A DNA stretch of 6,387 nt from Chloroflexota bacterium (lineage in GTDB: Bacteria; Chloroflexota; Limnocylindria; Limnocylindrales; CSP1-4): assembly GCA_005880805.1 (NCBI GenBank), contig VBFZ01000161.1, positions 1 to 6,387 of the forward strand. Direction: 5' to 3'. The translations under genes were made by a program, and so were the position numbers. This document shows, piece by piece, positions 1-6,001 of the stretch (position 1 is its first letter; each line of letters starts with the position of its first letter). Below the pieces are notes generated by a model. The model searched no databases and was not told the origin of the DNA. It saw only the letters and a program-made list of their open reading frames with translations.

Positions 1-147
1 GACGATCGCGTGGTGCTGGGAACCGACTACCCGGCGCCGATGATTCTCGAGGACGCGGTGAACTGGATCAACGGGCTCGACTGCCTGACTGCCGACGAGA
101 AGCAGTCGATCCTCTCCCGCAATCCGGCGCGGTTGCTGGGATGGTAG
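1..147 (+). CDS. Amidohydrolase (ACMSD-like, PF04909 type), C-terminal fragment
   Basis: Only the last 48 codons and the TAG stop are in the window; the gene begins to the left. The fragment starts DDRVVLGTDYPAP and ends NPARLLGW. The G-T-D-Y-P stretch matches the segment just after the last barrel strand of amidohydrolase-related proteins (aminocarboxymuconate-semialdehyde decarboxylase / lactonase / 2,3-dihydroxybenzoate decarboxylase group), where this Asp is a metal ligand or general base. The ending with 'I..NPARLLG' is also typical, since these enzymes usually finish with 'I..gNa.rll'. The family hydrolyses or decarboxylates ring acids and lactones in the cytoplasm. The substrate cannot be told from this piece. 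It lies 25 bp upstream of a permease on the same strand, so co-transcription with the importer is likely (inference). Confidence 0.72.
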   Translation, partial: DDRVVLGTDYPAPMILEDAVNWINGLDCLTADEKQSILSRNPARLLGW

Positions 148-172
148 GCGGGCTCAGGCGAGGCCGCCGTCC

Positions 173-1072
173 GTGACGGCTCGACCCGCGCAGGGCGCCG
201 AGAGCGGCCGCGCGAGTGTGGCTGCGCGATGGGGCTTCCTGTTCGTCCTGCCGATCCTGATCCTGTTCGTCGCCTTCAAGTTCTGGCCGATCCTGTACGC
301 GGTCTGGCTCAGCCTGACGAACACGAGTCCCGTATCGCACACGGCCGACTTCGTCGGTGTCGACAACTACGTCAAGCTTGGTGGGGACCCCCAGTTCATT
401 CGGGCGCTGACGATTACCGGCTACTACGTGGTCGGTACCGTGGCACCGGTAGTCCTTATCGCCCTGGCCATCGCATTGCTGCTCAACCAGAAGATCAAGG
501 GCCGCGGACTGTTCCGGGTCCTGCTCTTCTTCCCGGCCATCATCCCGATCATCGTGGTGCCAATCCTCTGGCAGTTCCTCTTCCATCCATACGGGCTCGT
601 CAACTCCGCAATCTTCCAGCCCCTGGGCTTCGACCCGATCAACTGGCTGACCTCGACCGATTCGGTCGTACCCGCCTTCATCATCTCCACGTCGTGGCGG
701 ATCATCCCGCTCTGCATCGTGATCTTTCTGGCGGGACTCCAGGGAATCCCGGAGGACCTGTACGAGGCGGCCAAGGTCGACGGCGCCTCCATGCCCCAGC
801 GGTTCCGATACGTGACGATCCCCCGGCTCAAGCCCACCATCCTCGTCGTCGTGGTTTTCGCGGTCACGCTGACCGCGAAGAACCTCGTCTTCATGCTGGT
901 GATGACCAACGGCGGGCCGGACAACGCGAGCCGGACGCTGTCGCTGTTCATCTACGACGTGGGCTTCCGGTTCTCGCGCGTGGGCTACGCGAGCGCAGCG
1001 GCGATGCTGCTTCTGCTCGTCATCGTGGCCATCACGGCGATCAGCCTCAGAATCTTCCGGACCGATGACTGA
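173..1072 (+). CDS. Carbohydrate ABC transporter permease, MalF/UgpA type
   Basis: 299-residue inner-membrane subunit of a binding-protein-dependent importer of the CUT1 (sugar / glycerol-3-phosphate) kind. About six hydrophobic segments can be seen, near residues 20-48, 82-104, 113-137, 165-188, 222-244 and 271-292. The cytoplasmic EAA loop that docks on the ATPase is intact: E198-A199-A200, then V-D-G (G204), ending with I-P-R-L-K-P. The T-N-G-G-P motif (245-249), typical of the MalF/UgpA branch, follows TM5. The start is GTG at 173, with a purine-rich AGGCGAGG about 10 nt upstream; GTG at 218 is a less likely alternative. It overlaps the next permease by 8 bp, so the two are almost surely translated together and form a heterodimeric channel. 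The preceding gene is an amidohydrolase, not a solute-binding protein, so the substrate is unassigned. Confidence 0.93.
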   Translation: MTARPAQGAESGRASVAARWGFLFVLPILILFVAFKFWPILYAVWLSLTNTSPVSHTADFVGVDNYVKLGGDPQFIRALTITGYYVVGTVAPVVLIALAIALLLNQKIKGRGLFRVLLFFPAIIPIIVVPILWQFLFHPYGLVNSAIFQPLGFDPINWLTSTDSVVPAFIISTSWRIIPLCIVIFLAGLQGIPEDLYEAAKVDGASMPQRFRYVTIPRLKPTILVVVVFAVTLTAKNLVFMLVMTNGGPDNASRTLSLFIYDVGFRFSRVGYASAAAMLLLLVIVAITAISLRIFRTDD

Positions 1073-1919
1073 GCGCCTGCCGGTGTTCGGGGTCCGGGCG
1101 CGCACGCGGTTGTTCTCGGCGACGACCTATCTGTTGCTGGCTGCCTGCACCCTCCTCTTCCTGGTGCCGATCTTCTGGATGGTTTCCACGTCGCTCAAGA
1201 CGACGGACCGTGTGTTCGACCTCCCGATCGAATGGATTCCGACATCGCCGCAGTTCAACAACTACCCGGACTCGCTCGGCAAGTACGACTTCCCTCGCTT
1301 CTTCCTGAATAGCGGGATCGTCTCGGGTACGGTCACCGCTGTCCATGTGCTACTCGCCAGCTGGGCCGGTTACGGTCTGGCGAAATACCGATTCGGCGGC
1401 CGCCAGCTCCTGTTCTGGGCGATCCTCGTCACGCTGATCCTGCCGCTCGAAGTCGTGATGATCCCGCTCTGGTTGACCATCAAGACGCTCGGATGGGAAG
1501 ACAGTTACCCCGGCCTCATCGTGCCGGTCATCGCCGATGCCTTCGGCGTCCTGCTCATGCGGCAGTACTTCCTGAACTTGCCCAGCGAGCTCATCGACGC
1601 CGCTCGGATCGATGGTGCCGGTCACCTTCGGACGTTCTTCACAATCGCGGTCCCGAACGCGTGGCCGGCCATCGTGACCCTGGCGATCTTCATGTTCCAG
1701 GCGACGTGGGATGAGTTCGTGTGGCCGTTCCTGATCGTGAGCTCGAGCCAGATGAAAACCGTGCCACTTGGAGTCCAGGCATTCCAGTCCGGAGAGTTGT
1801 CGAATTTTCCGGCGGTCATGGCTGTATCGACCGTGGCCATGCTTCCGCTCGCGACACTCTTCCTGGTCTTCCAGCGCTACTGGATCCGGGGCGTCGCAAC
1901 GAGCGGCATCCGCGGCTGA
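1065..1919 (+). CDS. Carbohydrate ABC transporter permease, MalG/UgpE type
   Basis: 284-residue partner permease of the upstream MalF-like protein, of normal length for the family. Hydrophobic segments lie near residues 18-42, 80-104, 114-137, 148-168, 199-224 and 249-270. The EAA loop reads L-I-D-A-A-R-I-D-G-A (178-187), with Asp in place of the usual Glu at 178 and the conserved Gly at 184. The C-terminus R-Y-W-I-R-G-V-x-x-S-G-I-R-G is the standard ending of MalG-type subunits. The ATG start lies inside the end of the previous gene (8-bp overlap) with only a weak GGA upstream, which fits translational coupling. No ATPase gene follows, so the ATPase must be encoded elsewhere. A close relative (about 59% identical over the shared 114 residues) lies on the opposite strand at the right end of the window. 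Confidence 0.94.
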   Translation: MTERLPVFGVRARTRLFSATTYLLLAACTLLFLVPIFWMVSTSLKTTDRVFDLPIEWIPTSPQFNNYPDSLGKYDFPRFFLNSGIVSGTVTAVHVLLASWAGYGLAKYRFGGRQLLFWAILVTLILPLEVVMIPLWLTIKTLGWEDSYPGLIVPVIADAFGVLLMRQYFLNLPSELIDAARIDGAGHLRTFFTIAVPNAWPAIVTLAIFMFQATWDEFVWPFLIVSSSQMKTVPLGVQAFQSGELSNFPAVMAVSTVAMLPLATLFLVFQRYWIRGVATSGIRG

Positions 1920-1936
1920 GGAGGAGGCTGCACGCT

Positions 1937-1952
1937 CGGGCCCTGGGGCCCG
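1937..1952 (+). terminator. GC-rich hairpin after the permease pair, possible terminator
   Basis: CGGGCCC (1937-1943) and GGGCCCG (1946-1952) are perfect inverted repeats separated by TG. In RNA this would fold as a 6-bp stem with a CUGG loop. It begins 17 bp after the permease stop and is followed by an AT-rich run (1956-1966), but not by a clean T tract. It could end permease transcription, or it could be incidental in GC-rich DNA. Confidence 0.35.
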
Positions 1953-1960
1953 CGCTGATA

Positions 1961-1975
1961 TATATTGCACAGTGC
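1961..1975 (+). promoter_or_regulatory. Candidate -10 box with overlapping palindromic operator for the first Dabb gene
   Basis: In an otherwise GC-rich gap there is an AT run; TATATT (1961-1966) is a reasonable -10 box. It abuts GCAC-A-GTGC (1967-1975), a perfect 9-bp palindrome placed where transcription would begin, about 30 nt before the Dabb start codon. Such a position suits a repressor site. I see no good -35 box 17 bp upstream, where the hairpin sits. The octamer TGCACAGT here recurs at 3495-3502. Confidence 0.3.
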
Positions 1976-1989
1976 TTAAGGTGGGATGG

Positions 1990-1996
1990 GGAGGTG
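1990..1996 (+). promoter_or_regulatory. Shine-Dalgarno site that fixes a GTG start
   Basis: GGAGGTG lies 7 nt before GTG 2004. It falls downstream of the ATG at 1986, so it supports the GTG rather than that ATG as the true start of the first Dabb gene. Confidence 0.7.
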
Positions 1997-2003
1997 CCAA
2001 TCA

Positions 2004-2717
2004 GTGTTGCGCCACACGGCGTTCTTCATCCACCGGGACACCACAACTCCAGATCAGCAATTCGACATGTTGAAGGGCCTCGTGTTCCTTCGATCGGAGT
2101 GCTCGGGCCCGGTTGCGGGCGATTACGGTGAGGACCTCTTCGGAGGGTCGGCCCGCCTCCGCGAGATCAAGCCCTTCAAGCGCACGCCCCGCTGGCGCGG
2201 CCGATCCGAAGGTCCGCCCTCCAATTACGACGTCGCCCTCCACCTGGACTTCAACGATCAGGCTGGGCTCGACGCGTACAACGACGACGCGGTGCATCAC
2301 CGGATCGGCGACTTCAACGCCTCGATCAACGAACCGGAACTGACCGCTCGCGTCGATTGGTGGTATGAGGGCGCGCCGCGGACGAAGCCGGGGCTCGTCC
2401 GTCACTCGGCCATGTTTGTTTGGACAGACGAGTCGGACAAGGCCGAGCGTCAACGAGCGCTGGATGCCGTCCGCAGGCTCGAAGGGTGCGCCGGTGTCGA
2501 CTCGCTCGTCATCGGCGAAAACGTCGGTCCGCTCACGACCGATTACGACTGGCTGGTCGACATCCACCTCGACGATCGCGAGGCGGCCCGCCAACTACTG
2601 GAGGGCGACGCATACGCCGAGGCCATGCGCGCGGTCGCGCCGGCCGCCAAGTATGAGTGGACCGCGCGGCTGTCCCATCTCATGCGAGGCAGCTCCATCA
2701 CGGCTCGAACTGCCTGA
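2004..2717 (+). CDS. Tandem Dabb-domain (stress-responsive alpha/beta-barrel) protein, copy A
   Basis: 237 residues, probably cytosolic; no signal peptide or membrane segment. The protein looks like two ferredoxin-like Dabb (PF07876-type) units in a row. Unit 1 (about 3-121) starts L-R-H-T and has YDVALHLDF (75-83), a YNDDAVHH helix and the ending TARVDWWY (114-121). Unit 2 (about 131-227) starts L-V-R-H-S-A-M-F, has YDWLVDIHL (181-189) and a helix with AYAEAMR, and ends WTARLSHLM. Unit 1 carries a long insertion (about 33-73, with GDYGEDLFGG and RTPRWR) not found in simple Dabb proteins. Dabb proteins usually dimerise; a fused pair could form the barrel alone. Relatives include stress proteins and polyketide or olivetolic acid cyclases, so an enzymatic role is possible but unproven. 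The start is GTG 2004: it has a strong ribosome site, and its M-L-R-H matches M-P-L-R-H of the paralogue. It converges on that paralogue. Confidence 0.82.
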   Translation: MLRHTAFFIHRDTTTPDQQFDMLKGLVFLRSECSGPVAGDYGEDLFGGSARLREIKPFKRTPRWRGRSEGPPSNYDVALHLDFNDQAGLDAYNDDAVHHRIGDFNASINEPELTARVDWWYEGAPRTKPGLVRHSAMFVWTDESDKAERQRALDAVRRLEGCAGVDSLVIGENVGPLTTDYDWLVDIHLDDREAARQLLEGDAYAEAMRAVAPAAKYEWTARLSHLMRGSSITARTA

Positions 2718-2732
2718 CCGACAAGCCGGCCG

Positions 2733-3425
2733 TCAAGCGCCCCGCATCACGTGGGTGAGCCGGGCGGTCCAGTCGTGCTTCGTCGCGGCCGCCACGGTCT
2801 GAATCATCCGCGCATATTGTTCTCCAACGAGCATGCGACGAGCTGCGTCCACGTCCGCTAGCTGGACGTCCAGGATCCAGTCGAAATCGGTCATGAGATG
2901 GCCCACGTTCTGCCCCGTCAGCACCGACTCGACGCCCGCTTCTGCCTCGAGGCCGCGGGTGGCATCCAGGGCGTCCTCCTTAGCCCGGTCGGTGGCGTCA
3001 TCTCGCCAAACGAACATCGCAACGTGGCGGATTCGTCCCCGCTTGTTCCGTGAGGGACCCTCGTACCACCAGTCGACCCGCGCAGTCATTTCGTCCCAGG
3101 ACACCGACTCGTTGAAGGACGACGCCGCATTGTGGATCGAGTCCGCTCCGTAGGCGTCGTGGCCTGCCCAGTCGTCGAAGTCGAGGTGCAGCGCCATGTC
3201 AAAGTTGGCGGGCGGCGCCGAGAGTGACCGCCAGCGCGGCGTACGCTGCCAGGGGGGAACCTCGCGCAGGGGTTGTGTGCCACCGAACAGGTCGTCGCCG
3301 TAATCGCCGGCCCGGACGTCGCGGCACTCCATGCACAGATACGAGAGACCCTTGAGCATCTGTTCCCGTAGCTCCGGACCGGTGGTGTCCCTGAGTGTCC
3401 AGAGGACGGAATGTCGCAGGGGCAT
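2733..3425 (-). CDS. Tandem Dabb-domain (stress-responsive alpha/beta-barrel) protein, copy B
   Basis: 230 residues, about 54% identical to copy A over the last 159 aligned residues (counted by eye) and nearly gap-free along its length. The same features are present: M-P-L-R-H-S at the start, the insertion with GDYGDDLFGG and RTPRWR (about 40-66), FDMALHLDF (75-83), TARVDWWYEG (114-123), I-R-H-V-A-M-F-V-W opening the second unit at about 132, FDWILDVQL (181-189) and WTARLTHVMRG at the end. The open frame continues upstream to 3740. The ATG at 3425 is chosen because GGAG (3436-3433) lies 7 nt before it, and because homology to copy A begins exactly there. The 3' end faces copy A with 15 bp between the two stops. 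The biochemical role is unknown; a small-molecule cyclase or decarboxylase, or a stress protein, are all possible. Confidence 0.82.
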   Translation of the reverse strand: MPLRHSVLWTLRDTTGPELREQMLKGLSYLCMECRDVRAGDYGDDLFGGTQPLREVPPWQRTPRWRSLSAPPANFDMALHLDFDDWAGHDAYGADSIHNAASSFNESVSWDEMTARVDWWYEGPSRNKRGRIRHVAMFVWRDDATDRAKEDALDATRGLEAEAGVESVLTGQNVGHLMTDFDWILDVQLADVDAARRMLVGEQYARMIQTVAAATKHDWTARLTHVMRGA

Positions 3426-3430
3426 GCTGA

Positions 3431-3436
3431 TTCTCC
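3431..3436 (-). promoter_or_regulatory. Shine-Dalgarno site for Dabb copy B
   Basis: On the minus strand GGAGAA precedes ATG 3425 with 5-7 nt spacing. This supports the 230-residue start over the longer open frame that runs to 3740. Confidence 0.6.
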
Positions 3437-3444
3437 ACGCATGA

Positions 3445-3455
3445 TCTGGACCAGA
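3445..3455. promoter_or_regulatory. 11-bp palindrome in the leader of Dabb copy B
   Basis: TCTGG-A-CCAGA is a perfect inverted repeat with one central base, 19 bp upstream of the copy B start codon and inside the 99-bp divergent gap. It could be a regulator half-site pair, but a palindrome this short can occur by chance. Confidence 0.25.
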
Positions 3456-3485
3456 GTCTTCCAGGTCGTGGGTCGGGCCCGTGAG

Positions 3486-3502
3486 TATGCATGATGCACA
3501 GT
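3486..3502. promoter_or_regulatory. Candidate promoter/operator in the divergent gap, with palindrome and shared octamer
   Basis: The gap between Dabb copy B (minus) and the dikinase-like gene (plus) holds a perfect TGCAT-G-ATGCA palindrome (3488-3498). It overlaps a plus-strand -10-like TATGCA (3486-3491) and a minus-strand -10-like CATACT (3489-3484). The octamer TGCACAGT (3495-3502) begins 30 nt before the dikinase start codon. An identical octamer begins 38 nt before the Dabb copy A start, in the same orientation and also just after an AT-rich -10-like box. One regulator acting on all three genes is an inference. Confidence 0.3.
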
Positions 3503-3524
3503 CGATCCAGAGCGAAGCCAAGGT

Positions 3525-5153
3525 ATGACTGGGCTCCTCAAGCTCGACGATGACGCTGCCCTCGACGCCGGAGTCGTGGGAGTGAAGGCTGCCCATCTCG
3601 CCCACGCCCGTGCCGCCGGTCTCCCGACCCTGCCCGGCCTGATCGTTCCCGAGGCGGCGGGCCGCCCCGCGGTGCGCGCGGGGCGAGCGGCTCTCGAAGC
3701 ACGTGGACTGGGCGCTGCGCGCGGAGCGGTCACCGGTCACGAGATTTCGGCGGACCTTCTGGCCGCCCTATCGAGGACGGCTGAGCTCGGCGACAAGCTC
3801 GCGGTGCGCTCCTCGAGCAGGCTCGACGACAGCGGAGCGCTGGCTGGGGCCCTTGCCTCATACCTCGAGGTCCGGCCGGGCGAACTTGCCACGGCCGTGC
3901 GTGGCTGTTGGGCGTCCGTCTTTGCACCGCAACTCGTGGCCCGCCTGGACAACCTCGGGATCGCCATTGACGATGTCGGCCCAGCAGTGCTCATCCAGCC
4001 CCATGTCAATCCGGAGGCAGGCGGTTGGGCCAGACTCGCCGGCGACTGCGTGGAGATCGCCGTGGTGGCCGGCTCGCCAGCGCCACTTCTTGCCGGCCGT
4101 CATCCTGGCCAGCGAGTAACCGTCACCGCCGACGGGTCTGTCGTCGGAGGTCCGCCCGATGACAACCTGGATCCTGCGGTGCTGGCGCTGGTCGCAGACC
4201 TCGCCCGTCGGGCTGGACGGGAGGTGCGAGGCGCAACCCGAATGGAATGGGCGATCGTGGACGGCTCGCCGGTCGTTCTCCAACTTTCGAAGATCGTGGA
4301 GCACCATGGTCCAGGAAGGCGACCAACTGGCGACTTCTCAGGGCGGGCCTATGACCGCCTCGCGCGCGCGGTCACACTCAGGCGCGGCCGGCTCGCCGAT
4401 GGTTTCCTCGCGCCATGGGCGGCCGCCTTCGACGGGCTGCCGCCTGCGTCAGTCGTCGAGGCCGAGGACGGGTCGGCCACACTGTTCGAGCGAGCCGCGC
4501 GGGTGGCCGTCGAGCTCCGACGCGCAATCGGTGCCGCGGCGCAGGTGCCGCCGGAAGAGATCGCCGGTCGACTCGCCCGCGGCGATCCGAAACTCGCGAA
4601 CGGCCTCGCTGACGTGGACGTGGATGCAGGCATCGCCGCCTGGCTCCTGGGAGCCCTCGAAACGACCGCTCAGGGTCTTGTCCACACCGGTTGGCTAAGG
4701 ACGCCAGATGAGCTTTGGCGCTACTCGGCCGACTCGATCATGGCGGCGCTCGGCGGGCACCATCTGGCGCAGCCGGCACGCTGGCTGGGCGATCGCTGGG
4801 ACGACATGCTCTTCGCCGTCGCGGCGACCCGTGGGGAAATGAAAACCGGTGTCCCGGCCTCCGCAGGCAGGGCGGCCGGCCGCGCCATCGTCGTGCGGGG
4901 GCCCGACGATGCCGCTGCAATGCGGGACGGCGACGTGATGGTCGCCACTTGGGCCATCCCAAACCTTTCGCCGCTGCTGTGGCGGGTCTCGGCGCTCGTC
5001 ACGGTCGGCGGGAGTCCTGCCGCCCACCTGTGCGAGGTCGCACGCGCCCTGCATGTCCCGGCCGTCGTCGCAGCGGGCGTGACTTCTCAGGGCGACGGCG
5101 CGATGCTCGCGGTGGATGGAGAGACCGGCGAGGTCTGGCAGTGGAGCGGTTGA
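3525..5153 (+). CDS. PEP-synthase/PPDK-like protein: divergent ATP-grasp region plus phospho-histidine swivel domain
   Basis: 542 residues, soluble. Residues 1-257 resemble the PPDK/PEP-synthase N-terminal ATP-binding domain: G-V-K21-A-A-H-L, then AGLPTLPG (31-38), A-V-R95-S-S-S-R-L-D-D, C-W-A-S-V-F (128-133) and M-E241-W-A with V-L-Q253. Residues 258-435 are mainly helical and include GLVHTGWLRTPDELWRY, like the segment before the swivel domain in this superfamily. Residues about 440-542 are the mobile His domain: P-A-S-A-G-R, T-V-G-G-S-P-A-A-H501-L-C-E-V-A-R, and V-P-A-V-V. In relatives that His carries the phosphate taken from ATP. No C-terminal PEP/pyruvate barrel is present, so the acceptor is probably not pyruvate. 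The usual Q-x-R is Q253-L-S255 here, and the glycine-rich 'GlGE.lVsG' stretch is not recognisable, so activity is uncertain. The ATG start has only a weak AAGG upstream. It overlaps the dehydrogenase gene by 13 bp. Confidence 0.82.
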   Translation: MTGLLKLDDDAALDAGVVGVKAAHLAHARAAGLPTLPGLIVPEAAGRPAVRAGRAALEARGLGAARGAVTGHEISADLLAALSRTAELGDKLAVRSSSRLDDSGALAGALASYLEVRPGELATAVRGCWASVFAPQLVARLDNLGIAIDDVGPAVLIQPHVNPEAGGWARLAGDCVEIAVVAGSPAPLLAGRHPGQRVTVTADGSVVGGPPDDNLDPAVLALVADLARRAGREVRGATRMEWAIVDGSPVVLQLSKIVEHHGPGRRPTGDFSGRAYDRLARAVTLRRGRLADGFLAPWAAAFDGLPPASVVEAEDGSATLFERAARVAVELRRAIGAAAQVPPEEIAGRLARGDPKLANGLADVDVDAGIAAWLLGALETTAQGLVHTGWLRTPDELWRYSADSIMAALGGHHLAQPARWLGDRWDDMLFAVAATRGEMKTGVPASAGRAAGRAIVVRGPDDAAAMRDGDVMVATWAIPNLSPLLWRVSALVTVGGSPAAHLCEVARALHVPAVVAAGVTSQGDGAMLAVDGETGEVWQWSG

Positions 5154-6001
5154 GGCCGCCTCCCGATCTGCTCACGGAACCGGTCGGGGTGGTCGGGCTG
5201 GGAATCATGGGCGGCGCCATGGCACGCAATCTGCTGGCCGATGGCTTTCGCGTGCTCGGCCATGACGTTTCGGAACCGGCGCTCACGGCCCTCTCGCAGG
5301 CTGGAGGAACGCCACTCCGAACGCCGGCACAGGTCGCGGGTGGAGCGGGAGTCGTGATCACCTCCCTGCCGACTGGAACTGCACTCGAAGCTGTCGTGGG
5401 AGGCCTCGGAGGACTCCGTGACGCGGCGCGCCCCGGACTCGTCGTGGTCGAGACCAGCACTCTCGCCCTGGCCGATAAGGAGTCCGCACGCCAGGTCATT
5501 TCGGAAACGGGCGGGTTGCTTCTCGACTGCCCGATCAGTGGAACCGGCGCCCAGGCAGCCTCGCGGGAGATCGTGTTTCTGGCCAGTGGCGACCCCACGG
5601 CGATCGCGCGGGTTCGACCTGTATTGGAGCAACTTGGTCGCATGATCCATGAGGTCGGTCCGTTTGGAGCCGGATCCCGGCTGAAGTATGCAGCGAACCT
5701 CCTGGTTGGGATCCACAACGTGGCGACCGCCGAGGCATTCGTTCTTGCCGAGAAGGCGGGACTCGACGCTCACCTCGTCCACGACGTGCTCGCGGACAGT
5801 GCCGCCGCATCGCGAATCCTCGAGCTCCGGATGCCGATGATGATCGCCAACGAGTATTCGCCGCCGACGGCCCGCCTGAACACCTTCCTCAAGACCAGCT
5901 CGGGTCGCCGACGCCGCTGCTCCGGGTTGTCCGACAGCTCTACGAGGCCGCGAGCAGATCGGGCCTGGGCGAGCTCGACAGCGCGGCTGTATGCCGGCTG
6001 A
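5141..6001 (+). CDS. NAD(P)-dependent beta-hydroxyacid dehydrogenase (3-hydroxyisobutyrate / 6PGDH family), C-terminus probably frameshifted
   Basis: The open frame gives 286 residues. The Rossmann fold is intact: G16-V-V-G19-L-G21-I-M-G24, then MARNLLADGF and D42 after the second strand. V-I-T-S-L-P-T (72-78) and the substrate-side D-C-P-I-S-G (129-134) follow. The catalytic Lys is K182 in G-A-G-S-R-L-K-Y-A-A-N, with N186 four residues on. Such enzymes oxidise 3-hydroxy acids (3-hydroxyisobutyrate, tartronate semialdehyde, glycerate and relatives) with NAD(P). The GTG start is chosen because GAGG lies 8 nt upstream; TTG 5150, overlapping the previous stop, is an alternative. The gene overlaps the dikinase-like frame by 13 bp, suggesting coupled expression. 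After T-F-L-K251 the frame becomes Arg/Ser-rich and unlike the family. The expected C-terminal helix is instead found in another frame from 5893 (separate entry), so this copy may be inactive or carry a sequencing error. Confidence 0.85.
   Translation: MERLRPPPDLLTEPVGVVGLGIMGGAMARNLLADGFRVLGHDVSEPALTALSQAGGTPLRTPAQVAGGAGVVITSLPTGTALEAVVGGLGGLRDAARPGLVVVETSTLALADKESARQVISETGGLLLDCPISGTGAQAASREIVFLASGDPTAIARVRPVLEQLGRMIHEVGPFGAGSRLKYAANLLVGIHNVATAEAFVLAEKAGLDAHLVHDVLADSAAASRILELRMPMMIANEYSPPTARLNTFLKTSSGRRRRCSGLSDSSTRPRADRAWASSTARLYAG

Noticed and set aside
68..1105. 345-codon open frame on the minus strand
   Set aside because: It is antisense to the permease, is rich in Asp/Arg/Glu/His in the way reverse-complement frames of GC-rich membrane genes are, and has no recognisable domain.
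1986..2003. ATG 1986 as start of Dabb copy A
   Set aside because: The strong GGAGGTG site lies after it, and the paralogue lacks the extra six residues; GTG 2004 fits better.
2714..2736. Possible shared terminator between the convergent Dabb genes
   Set aside because: TGAC and GTCA flank the gap, but the stem is only about 4 bp with mismatches and there is no T tract on either strand.
3426..3740. N-terminal extension of Dabb copy B up to 3740
   Set aside because: Homology to copy A begins at ATG 3425, which has its own ribosome site; the extension would overlap the dikinase-like gene and resembles no known protein.
4715..5140. Extension of the dehydrogenase frame upstream to 4715
   Set aside because: This part is out of frame inside the dikinase-like gene and is Arg/Gly-rich noise; the dehydrogenase fold begins just after GTG 5141.
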